Source of the DNA: Candidatus Melainabacteria bacterium | GTDB lineage: Bacteria; Cyanobacteriota; Vampirovibrionia; Obscuribacterales; Obscuribacteraceae | Assembly (NCBI GenBank): GCA_003963305.1 | Contig: RXJR01000032.1 | Location: 186,532 to 250,531, forward strand | DNA: 64,000 bases | Direction: 5' to 3' | In this document: positions 1 through 9,251 of the stretch, piece by piece | How the letters are laid out: every line of letters starts with the position of its first letter | Position numbering within the stretch: position 1 is the first letter of the stretch | Notes under the pieces: generated by a model | The model's database searches: none | What the model saw: the letters and a program-made list of their open reading frames with translations, nothing else | Told to the model about the DNA's origin: nothing | Program-made: the position numbers and the translations under genes

Positions 1-1170
1 GCATTTTTGGCCGCAAACGGCACCTTGCTCACTGCTAATCCAGCATCTGCAGCCCAAAAACATCTGACAGGCAGCAAAACCATTAACACAGTCGCAGAAG
101 CGGTGGAACTAGCCAAAGAATCCATGCCTGAAATCAAGTACGAACTGGGCAAACAGCCCATGAAAGCGTATGAAGGCGGTCGATCGAACGAAGCTACGGC
201 AGTCAACTTCCCGATATCAAAAGGTCTTGCAGGTGTGAACATGTACCTCAAGCCGGGTGGTCTGCGCGAATTGCACTGGCATGCCAACGCAGCCGAGTGG
301 TCCTACGTCATTAAAGGGCATTGCCGCATCACGGTTATCAACCCGCAAGGAGAATATGAAGTAAAAGATTTCGGACCAGGAGACGTCTGGTATTTCCCTC
401 GCGGGCATGGACACTCGATTCAGGGTATCGGTCCTGAGGAATGTCAATTCATTCTGGTGTTCGACAGCGGCTATTTTTCTGAATTTGCTACTTTCAGCTT
501 CAGCGACTGGCTCGCCCAGACCCCCAAGGAAGTGCTGGCAAAAGAGTTCGGCATGCCGGTTTCAGCATTCGACAAATTCCCCAAGAGCGAAGTCTACATA
601 GCGCAAGGTCCAGTGCCCACAGCGCTTCCGGCTGAGCCGCCGCCTGAAAGCCAGAACCCGCCTCCGCTGACTCACAGATTTCGTTTAGGTGCGAAAATTC
701 CTGATGTCGTACCTGGTGGCACGTTCAACATCGTGTCCCAGAAAGAGTTCCCGATCTCAACCACGATGTCTGGTGCGATTTTGCATCTCAAGCCGCTTGC
801 CATGCGTGAAATGCACTGGCATCCGAATGCTGATGAATGGCAATATTACCTGAAGGGTCGCGCGCGAATGACAGTATTCGGCTCACAGGGCAGAAAAATC
901 ACCAGGGAATTCGGTCCCGGAGACGTAGGCTACGTGCCTATGGGCTACGGGCACTACATCGAATCAATCGGCACAGATGACTGCGAAATGCTTGCTGTGT
1001 TCAACAGCGGTGACTACCAGGAAATCTCACTGTCGCAATGGCTGGCGAGCAATCCCAGCTATCTGTTGCAAACGAATCTAGGTGTTTCCGCCGATATCGT
1101 CAAAGGCTTGCAGAAGCCGGAAGGGCTCTTCAGCGATCCCAACGCACCTAAGAGCAAATTACCGCAGTAA
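1..1170 (+). CDS. Bicupin, oxalate decarboxylase-like, 5' partial
   Basis: Two cupin domains, each with the Mn-binding pattern HxHxxxxE followed later by a third His: HWHANAAEW near residue 90 and HWHPNADEW near 270. This double-cupin layout is that of oxalate decarboxylases, which turn oxalate into formate and CO2. The frame is open to the window edge, and the first residues (AFLAANGTLLTANPASA) read like the end of an export signal with an AxA cleavage site, so the true start lies upstream; a TTG at 7 is only the first possible in-window start. The N-domain lid that is SENST in Bacillus OxdC reads SEFAT here (about 475-492). It keeps the Glu thought to act in decarboxylation. Oxalate as substrate is inferred; another bicupin activity is possible. 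Confidence 0.85.
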   Translation, partial: AFLAANGTLLTANPASAAQKHLTGSKTINTVAEAVELAKESMPEIKYELGKQPMKAYEGGRSNEATAVNFPISKGLAGVNMYLKPGGLRELHWHANAAEWSYVIKGHCRITVINPQGEYEVKDFGPGDVWYFPRGHGHSIQGIGPEECQFILVFDSGYFSEFATFSFSDWLAQTPKEVLAKEFGMPVSAFDKFPKSEVYIAQGPVPTALPAEPPPESQNPPPLTHRFRLGAKIPDVVPGGTFNIVSQKEFPISTTMSGAILHLKPLAMREMHWHPNADEWQYYLKGRARMTVFGSQGRKITREFGPGDVGYVPMGYGHYIESIGTDDCEMLAVFNSGDYQEISLSQWLASNPSYLLQTNLGVSADIVKGLQKPEGLFSDPNAPKSKLPQ

Positions 1171-1194
1171 AACTGGAATCGACTCTGGTTTAAG

Positions 1195-1262
1195 GGGCAC
1201 CCGGGTACTCAGGTGCACTCAAATGCACCATACTCGGGTGCACTCAGGTGTCTCAGGTACCG
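1195..1262. repeat. Degenerate GGTGCACTC-type direct repeats
   Basis: Between the bicupin stop and the next gene lie imperfect copies of a short unit built on CACCCGGGTACTCAGGTGCAC and CTCGGGTGCACTCAGGTG. It shares the GGGTGC(A/G)CTC core with the 33-bp tandem repeat upstream of rpoB. The end of the repeat overlaps the 3' end of the minus-strand gene that follows. A dispersed intergenic repeat family is the likely explanation. Confidence 0.5.
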
Positions 1263-1915
1263 CGAATGTAACCGATTTCTTTAATCTCGTCAGACAACTG
1301 ATCGAGATTGCGTTCGCAATGCAGCCGTATCAGCAACTCTGCGTTGAGCGGTTTGAGCTGATAGACGTGTTTTACGTCTTCTTCGGCGATCTCCAGATCA
1401 AAATACTCGCGAGCATAATCAACATAAGTCTTCGGTTTGCCATCTAAGATTTTGAGCATGGTCCGCGACCCATCAGGGTCGGTGCCAACATTTGCGGGAA
1501 ATTTGATTTTGCCTGAATGCCACTCATTATCACAGTTCCGCCGCCAGTAGCAAAATGTGGTGTCGTCGATCATGAACGCAGCTTCCTTCAAAAAGTAAGA
1601 AAGCTCAGCGGGAAATTGAGCGAAGATTTCTGGAAACGGATGACCATCATTGTGCACAGGATTGAGAAGAGAGTCCTGTGCCAGACCTTTAATCGCCGCA
1701 CCCTGCCTGGTAAACCATATGAAGTAATGATCACCGGTACCATCTCGCATCGAAGCCATCATTTCACTCGCATCGTCTTTGTTCCAAAACGAATTGAAGG
1801 AGTAATAGCGAAGTGACCAGTCTGTACAAAGAATCGCATCAAGCATCGCGATCGCTTTGCAAACGCGCACCAGATTCGGAATATCCGGCAGCATTCTTGA
1901 TACTGTGTTCGGCAA
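1253..1915 (-). CDS. Conserved-looking hypothetical protein, 220 aa
   Basis: I do not recognise this protein. It is soluble, aromatic-rich (RYYSFNSFW, DHYFIWFT, FCYWRRN) and acidic, with no signal peptide or membrane segment. The start taken is TTG at 1915 because a GAGG lies about nine bases upstream of it; an internal ATG at 1894 is the alternative. It stands alone: the bicupin converges on it from one side and the PH-domain gene upstream is on the same strand but separated by a 127-bp gap holding a 24-bp tandem repeat. The pattern of short Trp/Tyr motifs resembles small SUKH/immunity-like or housekeeping domains, but I cannot place it. Confidence 0.6.
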   Translation of the reverse strand: MPNTVSRMLPDIPNLVRVCKAIAMLDAILCTDWSLRYYSFNSFWNKDDASEMMASMRDGTGDHYFIWFTRQGAAIKGLAQDSLLNPVHNDGHPFPEIFAQFPAELSYFLKEAAFMIDDTTFCYWRRNCDNEWHSGKIKFPANVGTDPDGSRTMLKILDGKPKTYVDYAREYFDLEIAEEDVKHVYQLKPLNAELLIRLHCERNLDQLSDEIKEIGYIRGT

Positions 1916-1930
1916 ACGTTATTTCCTCAG

Positions 1931-1989
1931 CAGACGCAGACTCAAACGTAGCTCCAGACGCAGACTCAAACGTAGCTCCAGACGCAGAC
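1931..1989. repeat. 24-bp tandem repeat, 2.5 copies
   Basis: Two perfect adjacent copies of a 24-bp unit (1931-1954 and 1955-1978; begins CAGACGCAGACTCAAACG) are followed by an 11-bp partial copy. It fills the leader of the minus-strand hypothetical gene, so copy number could change the distance between promoter and start codon. Confidence 0.85.
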
Positions 1990-2042
1990 ATATATGCGGG
2001 CGGAGCCGCATTGATGATAATGATGACTTATACAAGTGTACA

Positions 2043-2828
2043 TCAAGATTTTGCCACCTCCGCGATGGCCAACTCCAACGGCTTAACTTCGGGAATCGCC
2101 CGCATTCTTATACAGCCGGAAGACTTTGATATCACAAAAGCGTTGAAGGCATTTTCTCTGCCTTTGCGACAGACAAATTCTGCTATTTCCTCCAGCCGAA
2201 ATGACTCGAGAAACACGAACAGATCTCCGACAGAATAAAAAGTTCGAGGCGCGTCGCGATACTTTGGTATTGGCAGACGCAAATCCTGCAGGCAGGGCTG
2301 CAACCAGCCCAAAAGCGTCATCAAGAAACCGATGGCAATAAAAGTATCGAACGACCGCATCAAAGACGACACCACATCGAATGAAAGAATACAAAACATG
2401 ATTTGCGAAGGGAGATTGGAAAGATAGAAAAATGGAATCGAGCTCTTGCTGACTCGCAGCACTTCCTTTTCTCGATAACTGGCATCTGCTTGAGCGAAAA
2501 GTCTTCGCGACACGCAAAGCGAAAAGACGCGCCGATCGGTGAGAACATAAATAGTTCTGCCAGCCCGCCTGGGCACGAATATAAGCTCGAGAGAGCCGGC
2601 AATAGCAACAATCGCAAGTAAAACTATAAGTCCAACCAGAATGTGCGAATCATCAGACGACGTTCGCAGCACACCAGCACCGAGCATAAACAAACCAGAC
2701 AACCATAAAACAGAGAAAGAAAGCAGCGAGCCGCGTACTGCATCTACATTGGGCTTACCACGCCAGACCACCGACTCTGACGGTTCAAGCTCAGCACGTA
2801 TTGCTAAATCGAAATCCTGTTCGTTCAT
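2043..2828 (-). CDS. Membrane protein with bacterial PH-like domain
   Basis: The N-terminal part carries the pattern ESVVWRGKP followed by two hydrophobic helices (about residues 30-75) and then YVLTDRRV, an arrangement seen in bacterial PH-domain membrane proteins of unknown role. A further hydrophobic stretch lies near residues 140-185. The ATG at 2828 shares its first base with the TGA stop of cstA (TGATG), so translation is probably coupled to cstA; an upstream in-frame GTG at 2837 is less likely. No enzymatic motif is visible. A link to transport or membrane homeostasis is only suggested by the operon position. Confidence 0.7.
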   Translation of the reverse strand: MNEQDFDLAIRAELEPSESVVWRGKPNVDAVRGSLLSFSVLWLSGLFMLGAGVLRTSSDDSHILVGLIVLLAIVAIAGSLELIFVPRRAGRTIYVLTDRRVFSLCVSRRLFAQADASYREKEVLRVSKSSIPFFYLSNLPSQIMFCILSFDVVSSLMRSFDTFIAIGFLMTLLGWLQPCLQDLRLPIPKYRDAPRTFYSVGDLFVFLESFRLEEIAEFVCRKGRENAFNAFVISKSSGCIRMRAIPEVKPLELAIAEVAKS

Positions 2829-5005
2829 CAACAGCACTTCATCGGTCCATCCAGCCCACCGAATTCCCTGCTCGCACTCTTACCTTCGGTCGCAACCAGG
2901 TCCTCTTGTGGAACCTGGCGCGGTAAAACCGATTTAGGATCGATCCAAACACGAATCGATTCAATCAAAATAATCAAGACGAGGATGATGAAAACGGCAC
3001 CAAGAACAGCATCGAGATAATCATTGAAAATCAGCACCGGGGTCGTCTTCATTTCAGCGGCGGCAAGCAAACCGCTGCTCATCTTTTGCTCAAGCATGTG
3101 CGCATGAGCGAGAAAGCCGAGCTTTGGCAAAGGACTGAAGATCTTTAAATAACCAGCTGTCAAAGTGACGCTGAGCAACCAGGTTAGCGGTGCCACGGTG
3201 ACGAACATGAACTTCCTTTTGTTCATGCGCACAATCACGGTGGTGGCAATGCAAAGTGCCACCACAGCCAGTAATTGATTGGAAATCCCAAATAGAGGCC
3301 AGAGGCTATTGATGCCACCAAGCGGATCTATGACGCCCTGGTAGAGAAAGTATCCCCATCCACCCACGACCATAGCCGAACTCAGAATAATGGCAGGATA
3401 CCAGCTCGTTTCTCCGAGTCGTTTCCACGCCAATCCCAAAAAGTCCTGTAAAAGGAATCTGCCCACGCGTGTGCCGGCATCCAGACAGGTGAGGATGAAC
3501 AGGGCTTCGAACATAATGGCGAAGTGATACCAGAAAGAAAGATCGAGCGTACCCAGACCGGTCGACTGAACGGCATGAGCGAATATGTGTGCCATGCCGA
3601 CAGCCAGTGTGGGTCCGCCGCCTGTGCGCCCCATCAACGTCGTCTCCCCAACCGCGGTGGACAGTGACTGCATTTCGGCAACCGAAACTGGATACCCCCA
3701 ACTGCTAATGGCGGCAACAGCAGCAACCGGGTCAGCTCCGACAACTCCTTTTGGACTGTTGATGGCAAAGTAAATTCCGGGCGTGATCACACATGCAGAA
3801 ATGACAGCCATGATTGCAACCGTCGCTTCACACAACATGGCGGCGTATCCGATCGGTCGAGCATGTGTCTCATGCCAGATCATTTTAGGAGTCGTACCGG
3901 ACGACACAAGTGCATGGAAGCCGGATATGGCACCACAAGCGATGGTGATGAAACAGAATGGAAATATCGAGCCTGTGAAAAGCGGACCTTCACCGTTTGT
4001 GAAAATAGTCAGTGGCGGCATTTGCAAGTCTGGTCGCAAGAAAAGGATGCCGATTGCCAATAGTCCAATGATGCCGATCTTCAAAAATGCCGAGAGATAG
4101 TCACGAGGCGCAAGCAAAATCCAAACCGGCAGTACCGAAGCAACAAAACCGTAGAGCATAATAGCGATGGAAAGCTGCACACCATCGAGCGTGAAAATCG
4201 GAGCCAGAGTAGGGTCTGCTGCAACCCACTTACCGGCAACAACAGCCAGAATAGTTAGCGCTACTCCAATTAGCGATCCTTCCATAATGCGATGCGGGCG
4301 AATGAAGCGCATGTAGACGCCCACGAAGACCGCAATCGGCACAGTCATGAGCAGCGTGAAAGCACCCCACGGACTTGATTTTAGTGCATTCACAATAACC
4401 AGAGCCAGCACCGCCATCAGTATCATCATGATAAGCAGAATGGCTACAAGTGCAACAATTCCAGCCAGCGGGCTAATTTCCTCTTTCGCCATCTTGCCCA
4501 GCGACTGCCCGTTTCGGCGCATCGAACAGCAGAGGATGACAAAGTCTTGCACCGCTCCAGCCAGAACAACACCAACAATGATCCACAAAGTGCCGGGCAA
4601 GAAGCCGAACTGAGCAGCTAATATCGGTCCGACAAGCGGACCAGCCCCGGCAATTGCAGCGAAATGATGACCAAACAAGACCCACTTATGCGTAGGCACG
4701 AAATCTTTGCCATCATCGATTCTCTGAGAAGGAGTCGTCTGGTAATCGTTTAGTTCGAAAACCTTCTCAGCAATAAATTTGCTGTAGAAACGATAGCCAA
4801 TACAAAAAACGGAAACTGCCGCAGTAACGAGCCAGACGGCATTAACCGCTTCGCCGCGAGTAAACGCAATAATTCCCAGCGAGAACGCGGCCAGTAAACT
4901 GACGCAAAGCCAGACGATCTTGCCGACCACTCCGGGCAGCTTCGATTTCTTTTCTGGTCTGCTATAGCCGCTGGGCGCTGTTTCCTGAGCTTCCGACACC
5001 TTCAA
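2828..5005 (-). CDS. cstA: Carbon starvation protein A, pyruvate/peptide transporter
   Basis: A large polytopic inner-membrane protein (725 aa, about 16-18 hydrophobic segments) that matches CstA throughout, including the conserved stretches [20 protein letters not shown] and SSGTTPKMI. CstA proteins take up pyruvate and have been linked to peptide uptake during carbon limitation. The length is normal for the family. The first possible start is TTG at 5005, but GAGG sits only two bases before it; a GTG at 4999 has that GAGG at about eight bases and may be the real start. A CNT nucleoside transporter lies 40 bp upstream on the same strand and a PH-domain membrane protein overlaps the stop, suggesting a nutrient-uptake operon. 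Confidence 0.95.
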   Translation of the reverse strand: MKVSEAQETAPSGYSRPEKKSKLPGVVGKIVWLCVSLLAAFSLGIIAFTRGEAVNAVWLVTAAVSVFCIGYRFYSKFIAEKVFELNDYQTTPSQRIDDGKDFVPTHKWVLFGHHFAAIAGAGPLVGPILAAQFGFLPGTLWIIVGVVLAGAVQDFVILCCSMRRNGQSLGKMAKEEISPLAGIVALVAILLIMMILMAVLALVIVNALKSSPWGAFTLLMTVPIAVFVGVYMRFIRPHRIMEGSLIGVALTILAVVAGKWVAADPTLAPIFTLDGVQLSIAIMLYGFVASVLPVWILLAPRDYLSAFLKIGIIGLLAIGILFLRPDLQMPPLTIFTNGEGPLFTGSIFPFCFITIACGAISGFHALVSSGTTPKMIWHETHARPIGYAAMLCEATVAIMAVISACVITPGIYFAINSPKGVVGADPVAAVAAISSWGYPVSVAEMQSLSTAVGETTLMGRTGGGPTLAVGMAHIFAHAVQSTGLGTLDLSFWYHFAIMFEALFILTCLDAGTRVGRFLLQDFLGLAWKRLGETSWYPAIILSSAMVVGGWGYFLYQGVIDPLGGINSLWPLFGISNQLLAVVALCIATTVIVRMNKRKFMFVTVAPLTWLLSVTLTAGYLKIFSPLPKLGFLAHAHMLEQKMSSGLLAAAEMKTTPVLIFNDYLDAVLGAVFIILVLIILIESIRVWIDPKSVLPRQVPQEDLVATEGKSASREFGGLDGPMKCC

Positions 5006-5045
5006 TTCCTCGTCACTTATCTCAATTCAGTTTCATCAAATCAAA

Positions 5046-6344
5046 CTAAACCAAAAGCCCCGCCAGAGTTGCAGACAGGTAGCTGGCCATGGTTCCACAG
5101 ATCAGCGCTTTAACACCCAGTCGCGCCAGATCACCACGCCGAGAGGGCGCGATTTCACCGATGCCGCCGACCTGAATGGCAATCGAGCTCAAATTGGCAA
5201 AACCACACAGGGCAAAGGTGGCAATTGTTTCAGCATGCGGCGAGATTTGGGTCTGAGTCAACCCTTTCAACATGGAAGACAATTCGGTATATGCGACAAA
5301 CTCGTTAATCACCATTTTCTCGCCCATCAATTTACCGACGACGTGAGCGTCACTCCACGGCACCCCCATAACAAATGCTACGGGCGAGAAGAGAACGCCA
5401 AACACATCCATCATCTTCAAATGTTCCAGACTCAACCCGAGAAAATCAGGAGCTCCGGCGTTGTGCAAGAAACCGCCAACCACACCAAACAAGCCATCGC
5501 CCATAGCGATGAGAGCCATAAATGCGATCAACATTGCCACCACGTTAAGACCGATGCGCATACCATCCGACGCGCCGTGTGCAGCAGCATCGATGATGTT
5601 GGCATTAGTGCGCTTAACTTCGATCTGCACCTTGCCTTTAGTCATCGATTCTTCCGTTTCAGGCCAGACGATTTTGGCAATCACGAGCCCACCGGGAGCA
5701 GCCATGATGCTGGCGGTGAGTAAGTAAGAAGCTTTGATACCAATGCCGATGTAGACGGCAAGCACACCTCCTGCCACACAAGCCATAGAACCGGTCATCG
5801 AAGCAAGCAACTCAGACATCGTCATTGTTGCAACGTAAGGGCGGATGAGGAGCTGCGCTTCCACTTGGCCGACGAATACGCTGGCAGCATTAGAGAGCGC
5901 TTCGGAGCCGCTGGCGCCCATCAAGAATGCCACCACTTTTGCTACCACTTGCACGACTCGCTGCATCAAGCCAAGATAATAGGAGATGCTGACGAGACTG
6001 GAAACGAAGATAATCGTCGGCACAACGCGAAAGGCAAAAATGAAAGCGGCTTTCGGTCCGAAGAGCTTCATCATTTCGTCGGGATTTTCGACCAGCGGTC
6101 CGAAAACAAACCCGGCTCCGGCATCGGAGTAATGAAGTAAGGCAGTAATTCCGTCGCCTATTTGCTTGAAAAGTTGCTGGCCGAATTCGACCTTTAAAAC
6201 GAAGATGGCCATGACGAGCTGAATTATCAAACCAGAGACAACCAGTCGATAATTTATCGCCTTGCGATTGTTCGACATCGCATAAGCGGTGCCGAGGATG
6301 CACACGATACCGAGTAACCCGACCCACTTTGATTCTACAGGCAA
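5046..6344 (-). CDS. Concentrative nucleoside transporter (CNT/NupC family)
   Basis: A 432-aa polytopic membrane protein with both CNT hallmark regions: SNAASVFVGQVEAQLLIRPY around residues 151-170 (hairpin HP1) and CGFANLSSIAIQVGGIGE near the C terminus (HP2 side). CNTs import nucleosides with H+ or Na+. The usual GQTEAPLL reads GQVEAQLL here, so two residues next to the nucleobase-contact Glu162 differ, which may change substrate choice. It starts with TTG at 6344, supported by GGGAG seven bases upstream. It lies upstream of cstA in the same direction. The exact substrate is unknown. Confidence 0.9.
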   Translation of the reverse strand: MPVESKWVGLLGIVCILGTAYAMSNNRKAINYRLVVSGLIIQLVMAIFVLKVEFGQQLFKQIGDGITALLHYSDAGAGFVFGPLVENPDEMMKLFGPKAAFIFAFRVVPTIIFVSSLVSISYYLGLMQRVVQVVAKVVAFLMGASGSEALSNAASVFVGQVEAQLLIRPYVATMTMSELLASMTGSMACVAGGVLAVYIGIGIKASYLLTASIMAAPGGLVIAKIVWPETEESMTKGKVQIEVKRTNANIIDAAAHGASDGMRIGLNVVAMLIAFMALIAMGDGLFGVVGGFLHNAGAPDFLGLSLEHLKMMDVFGVLFSPVAFVMGVPWSDAHVVGKLMGEKMVINEFVAYTELSSMLKGLTQTQISPHAETIATFALCGFANLSSIAIQVGGIGEIAPSRRGDLARLGVKALICGTMASYLSATLAGLLV

Positions 6345-6376
6345 AATAGCTCTCCCGTGATTCGCTCTGTAGAAGT

Positions 6377-6730
6377 TTAGTTGTTCAGGCGCTCCAAGTC
6401 CACGCCCAGGTATTGCTCCTGCTGCATGTCGATTTCTTTGCTGTAGGGCTTGAAGCCGTCCTTGCGCACTTCGACCCGATGTTTTCCACGCGGCAAGTAT
6501 CCAAGAAAGACGCCACCGCCCGGACCGTCGGCAGTGCTGGTTTCGATTGCGCCGACACGCTGGTTGTCAACGAGTACCTCCGCTCCAACATCATCGCCGT
6601 CGCTGTTGACGACAAAATTCAAGGTCCTGGTTTGTTTTCCTTGCGTTTCCAAGAAAAGCACAAACAGTACACCTATGAGAACGGCAATCCACAATCGCGC
6701 AGCTTTAGATTCTTTCGGTTGCACACTCAT
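6377..6730 (-). CDS. Membrane-anchored PEGA-domain protein
   Basis: A short protein (117 aa) with one N-terminal transmembrane helix (about residues 11-30) and a single PEGA-type beta domain: GAEVLVDNQRVG followed by GYLPRGKHRVEVRKDGF. PEGA domains sit on the outer face of the membrane, often in surface or S-layer proteins, with no enzymatic role known. It is followed 32 bp downstream by the CNT transporter and preceded by the penicillin-binding protein, all on the minus strand, so an envelope role fits. Confidence 0.8.
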   Translation of the reverse strand: MSVQPKESKAARLWIAVLIGVLFVLFLETQGKQTRTLNFVVNSDGDDVGAEVLVDNQRVGAIETSTADGPGGGVFLGYLPRGKHRVEVRKDGFKPYSKEIDMQQEQYLGVDLERLNN

Positions 6731-6812
6731 CGCGACAAGCCACCTGACAGGAGGGGAAGGTTAAGCGACTGTGGCGCAACCGGGGCGCCTTCAAGTTTCA
6801 CTGATTGTCCAA

Positions 6813-9065
6813 TCATTGAGACAGACCGCCGGCAGGAGTTGGAGCGGTTGTCGGCGTGGGCGAGCCTGGTGTTAAGGAAGGAGCAGGTGTTGGAGTCGGT
6901 GCTGGGCTGGTCGAACGCTCAGGAGCCGGAGAAGGTGCTGATGTCGACTTTTCTTCAGTAGATTTAGGCGTATCGGAAATTGATGGAGCAACGCCAGGCG
7001 CCGGAGCCATTTCGACCTTGTTCACCTCGACAGGAGTCTGAACTGCAGGAACAAGATCACCGCCAACCGTCACCGCATTTGATACCGGAGCGACTGCCGT
7101 GTCACTCTTCACCACTTTCTGATTGAGCTTTGCCGCGGCTTTCTGTTCACGCTTCTGTTCTTCTTCCGTCGGTGCCGACGGCGGAACAAAAGAGCCTGCC
7201 GGCGCCGGATGTGCTATGTAATATGCCTCGTTGTAATGCTTCCAGATTTTGGCCATAACATCACCACCAGTGACGTGGTTGCCTTTAATCGGTAAGTTTT
7301 CATCGTTTCCGCCCCAGAGCGCAGTCACCATATCTGGTGTGAAACCGACAAACCAAATATCTTTAGCAGCATCGGCAGTACCTGTTTTACCTGCTACGGG
7401 TCTGTCGTCTAATTTAGCTCCAGTGCCGGTTCCGAACTTGACTACATCTTGCATCATACTGACCAGACGAGCCACCGGCTCCACAGGAAAGACTTTGTCC
7501 ACACTGGCCTGGAACACTTCTATGACCTGACCGCGATTGTTCTCGATGCGCCGCAGCACTTGCGGTTTGATTGCCACACCCATGCGTGCGAATGTCGCGT
7601 AAGCACCGGCCATATCCAGAGGAGTAACCGCAGAACTTCCCAGTGCCAGAGAAAGATTTGGTTCGAGCTTAGTTGTAATTCCCGCTTCGCGAGCTGTTTC
7701 AACGACACTGTCGATGCCCACCAGCTGTGCAATTCGAACTGAGCAGACGTTACGCGATAACGCTAAAGCTTTTCTCAATGGAATGCGACCGAGGAATCTA
7801 TGATCGAAATTTTTCGGCGCATAATCAGGCAATCCATAAGGTTGATGAATGACCAGAGGCGTGTCTTCAATAATACTGTCCGGTGTCAAAACGCCCTTCA
7901 GAAGCGCTGTCAAATAAACGAACGGCTTGAACGAAGAACCTGCCGTATGCGGGTTAGTGGCGCGATTGAACTGATGTTTCCAAAAATCACCAACGCCGCC
8001 GACCATGGCGATAACGGCACCGTCTTGCACAGAAACTGACACAAGAGCAGCCTGAGTCACACCTTTTGGCGCTTTGGCGATATCAGCAGCGAGAGTTTTT
8101 TCGGCGATTTCCTGCGCTTGCGGATCGAGATTTGTATAAACGCGCAAGCCCTGACGGCGCATTTCGGCTTGACTGAAACGATCGCGCAAAGTCTCCAGGA
8201 CATGGCTTACATAATAAGGATACTTTTGCAGCGGATTGGCGCCCTTTTTGAAAACGAGTTGCTGCTTTTTAGCGGTGTTGGCTTGATTTGCCGTGATGTA
8301 GCCGTACTCGACCATTTTGTCGAGAATCTCATGCTGTCTGGAAATTGCAGCTTTTCTGTTTGCCTGGGTGCCAAGCTCGGAAGGCGCTTTAACGAGACCG
8401 GCAAGGAAACTGGCTTGCGCCACAGTCAATTCGGCAGCAGTCTTATTGAAATAGCGCGAAGCAGCGCGCTCGATGCCGTATGCATTGTTGCCGAAATAAA
8501 CCTGATTCAGGTACATCTCGAGAATTCTTTCCTTCGGATACCTGTGCTCGAGCTCATATGCAACGAACGCTTCCTTGACCTTGCGGTCCATTGTTCGCTG
8601 CGCTTCAGTAAAGAAGAGGTTCTTCACGAGCTGCTGCGTAATCGTCGAACCACCTTCGACCACGTGCCCGGCTTGCAAATTTGCCAGACTGGCACGGATG
8701 ATACTCATCACATTGACACCATGGTGCTCGTAGAAGTGATGGTCTTCAGCAGCCAGCATTGCTTGTTGCATCTGCAGAGAAATCTGATTGAGCGGCACGA
8801 CACGTCTGTCTTCATCACCCTCAACGGTGCAGATCATGTGGTCGTTACGGTCAAACAGCTGAATCGCTTCGATAGGCTCGTAGCGCTCGACCAGTGTGAT
8901 ATCAGGCAGGTCGTGCAGCTGTTTCCAGATTTTGGCGCCAACGTATCCAAAACCGACCGCGACTACGACGCAGACAACCACGAAAAAGCCTTTGAGGACC
9001 TTCCCGATCGCACTGACCGTGCTGTTGGGCTGTTTTCGCCTTACTGTAGGTCTGTGCGTCGCCAA
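6813..9065 (-). CDS. Class A penicillin-binding protein (PBP1A-type)
   Basis: A bifunctional peptidoglycan synthase of 750 aa. It has a cytoplasmic stub, a membrane anchor (about residues 24-46) and a GT51 glycosyltransferase with EDHHFYEHHG (catalytic Glu107), STITQQLVKN and the MYLNQVYFGNNAYGIE block. The transpeptidase has the active-site motif SSFK (Ser377), SRN (437-439) and KTGT (560-563). All catalytic motifs are intact. After about residue 640 a Pro/Thr/Ser-rich tail of about 100 residues follows; such tails occur in PBP1A proteins of several lineages and are not catalytic. The start is TTG at 9065 with a G-rich stretch five bases upstream. The minus-strand Xer gene lies upstream, beyond a hairpin. 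Confidence 0.95.
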   Translation of the reverse strand: MATHRPTVRRKQPNSTVSAIGKVLKGFFVVVCVVVAVGFGYVGAKIWKQLHDLPDITLVERYEPIEAIQLFDRNDHMICTVEGDEDRRVVPLNQISLQMQQAMLAAEDHHFYEHHGVNVMSIIRASLANLQAGHVVEGGSTITQQLVKNLFFTEAQRTMDRKVKEAFVAYELEHRYPKERILEMYLNQVYFGNNAYGIERAASRYFNKTAAELTVAQASFLAGLVKAPSELGTQANRKAAISRQHEILDKMVEYGYITANQANTAKKQQLVFKKGANPLQKYPYYVSHVLETLRDRFSQAEMRRQGLRVYTNLDPQAQEIAEKTLAADIAKAPKGVTQAALVSVSVQDGAVIAMVGGVGDFWKHQFNRATNPHTAGSSFKPFVYLTALLKGVLTPDSIIEDTPLVIHQPYGLPDYAPKNFDHRFLGRIPLRKALALSRNVCSVRIAQLVGIDSVVETAREAGITTKLEPNLSLALGSSAVTPLDMAGAYATFARMGVAIKPQVLRRIENNRGQVIEVFQASVDKVFPVEPVARLVSMMQDVVKFGTGTGAKLDDRPVAGKTGTADAAKDIWFVGFTPDMVTALWGGNDENLPIKGNHVTGGDVMAKIWKHYNEAYYIAHPAPAGSFVPPSAPTEEEQKREQKAAAKLNQKVVKSDTAVAPVSNAVTVGGDLVPAVQTPVEVNKVEMAPAPGVAPSISDTPKSTEEKSTSAPSPAPERSTSPAPTPTPAPSLTPGSPTPTTAPTPAGGLSQ

Positions 9066-9198
9066 ACTTGCCCCCGGGCGGTTCTCGATGAAAAATTCAG
9101 TTTAGACCTATCTGGCAAACGCAAAGAGACAAGATTGCTGTTTTCCACGAGGCACATTATATCAGCCACGCCATAACGCCGCACCGGGCACCAAATCA

Positions 9199-9226
9199 AA
9201 GCGTGCGCCCCGGAAGACGCACGCTT
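9199..9226 (-). terminator. Hairpin between xer and the PBP gene
   Basis: A perfect 9-bp stem (AAGCGTGCG with CGCACGCTT) around a 10-nt loop lies 26 bp past the Xer stop codon. On the minus strand it is followed by TTGATTTGG, a weak T-rich tract, so it may end xer transcription or act as a partial terminator before the PBP gene. Confidence 0.5.
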
Positions 9227-9251
9227 AGCAATTGTTCAGCTCCGAGCGCGA

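Noticed and set aside
8118-9176. A 352-codon frame opposite the penicillin-binding protein
   Set aside because: It lies antisense to a gene with complete catalytic motifs, has no ribosome-binding site and no known domain; it is a frame shadow.
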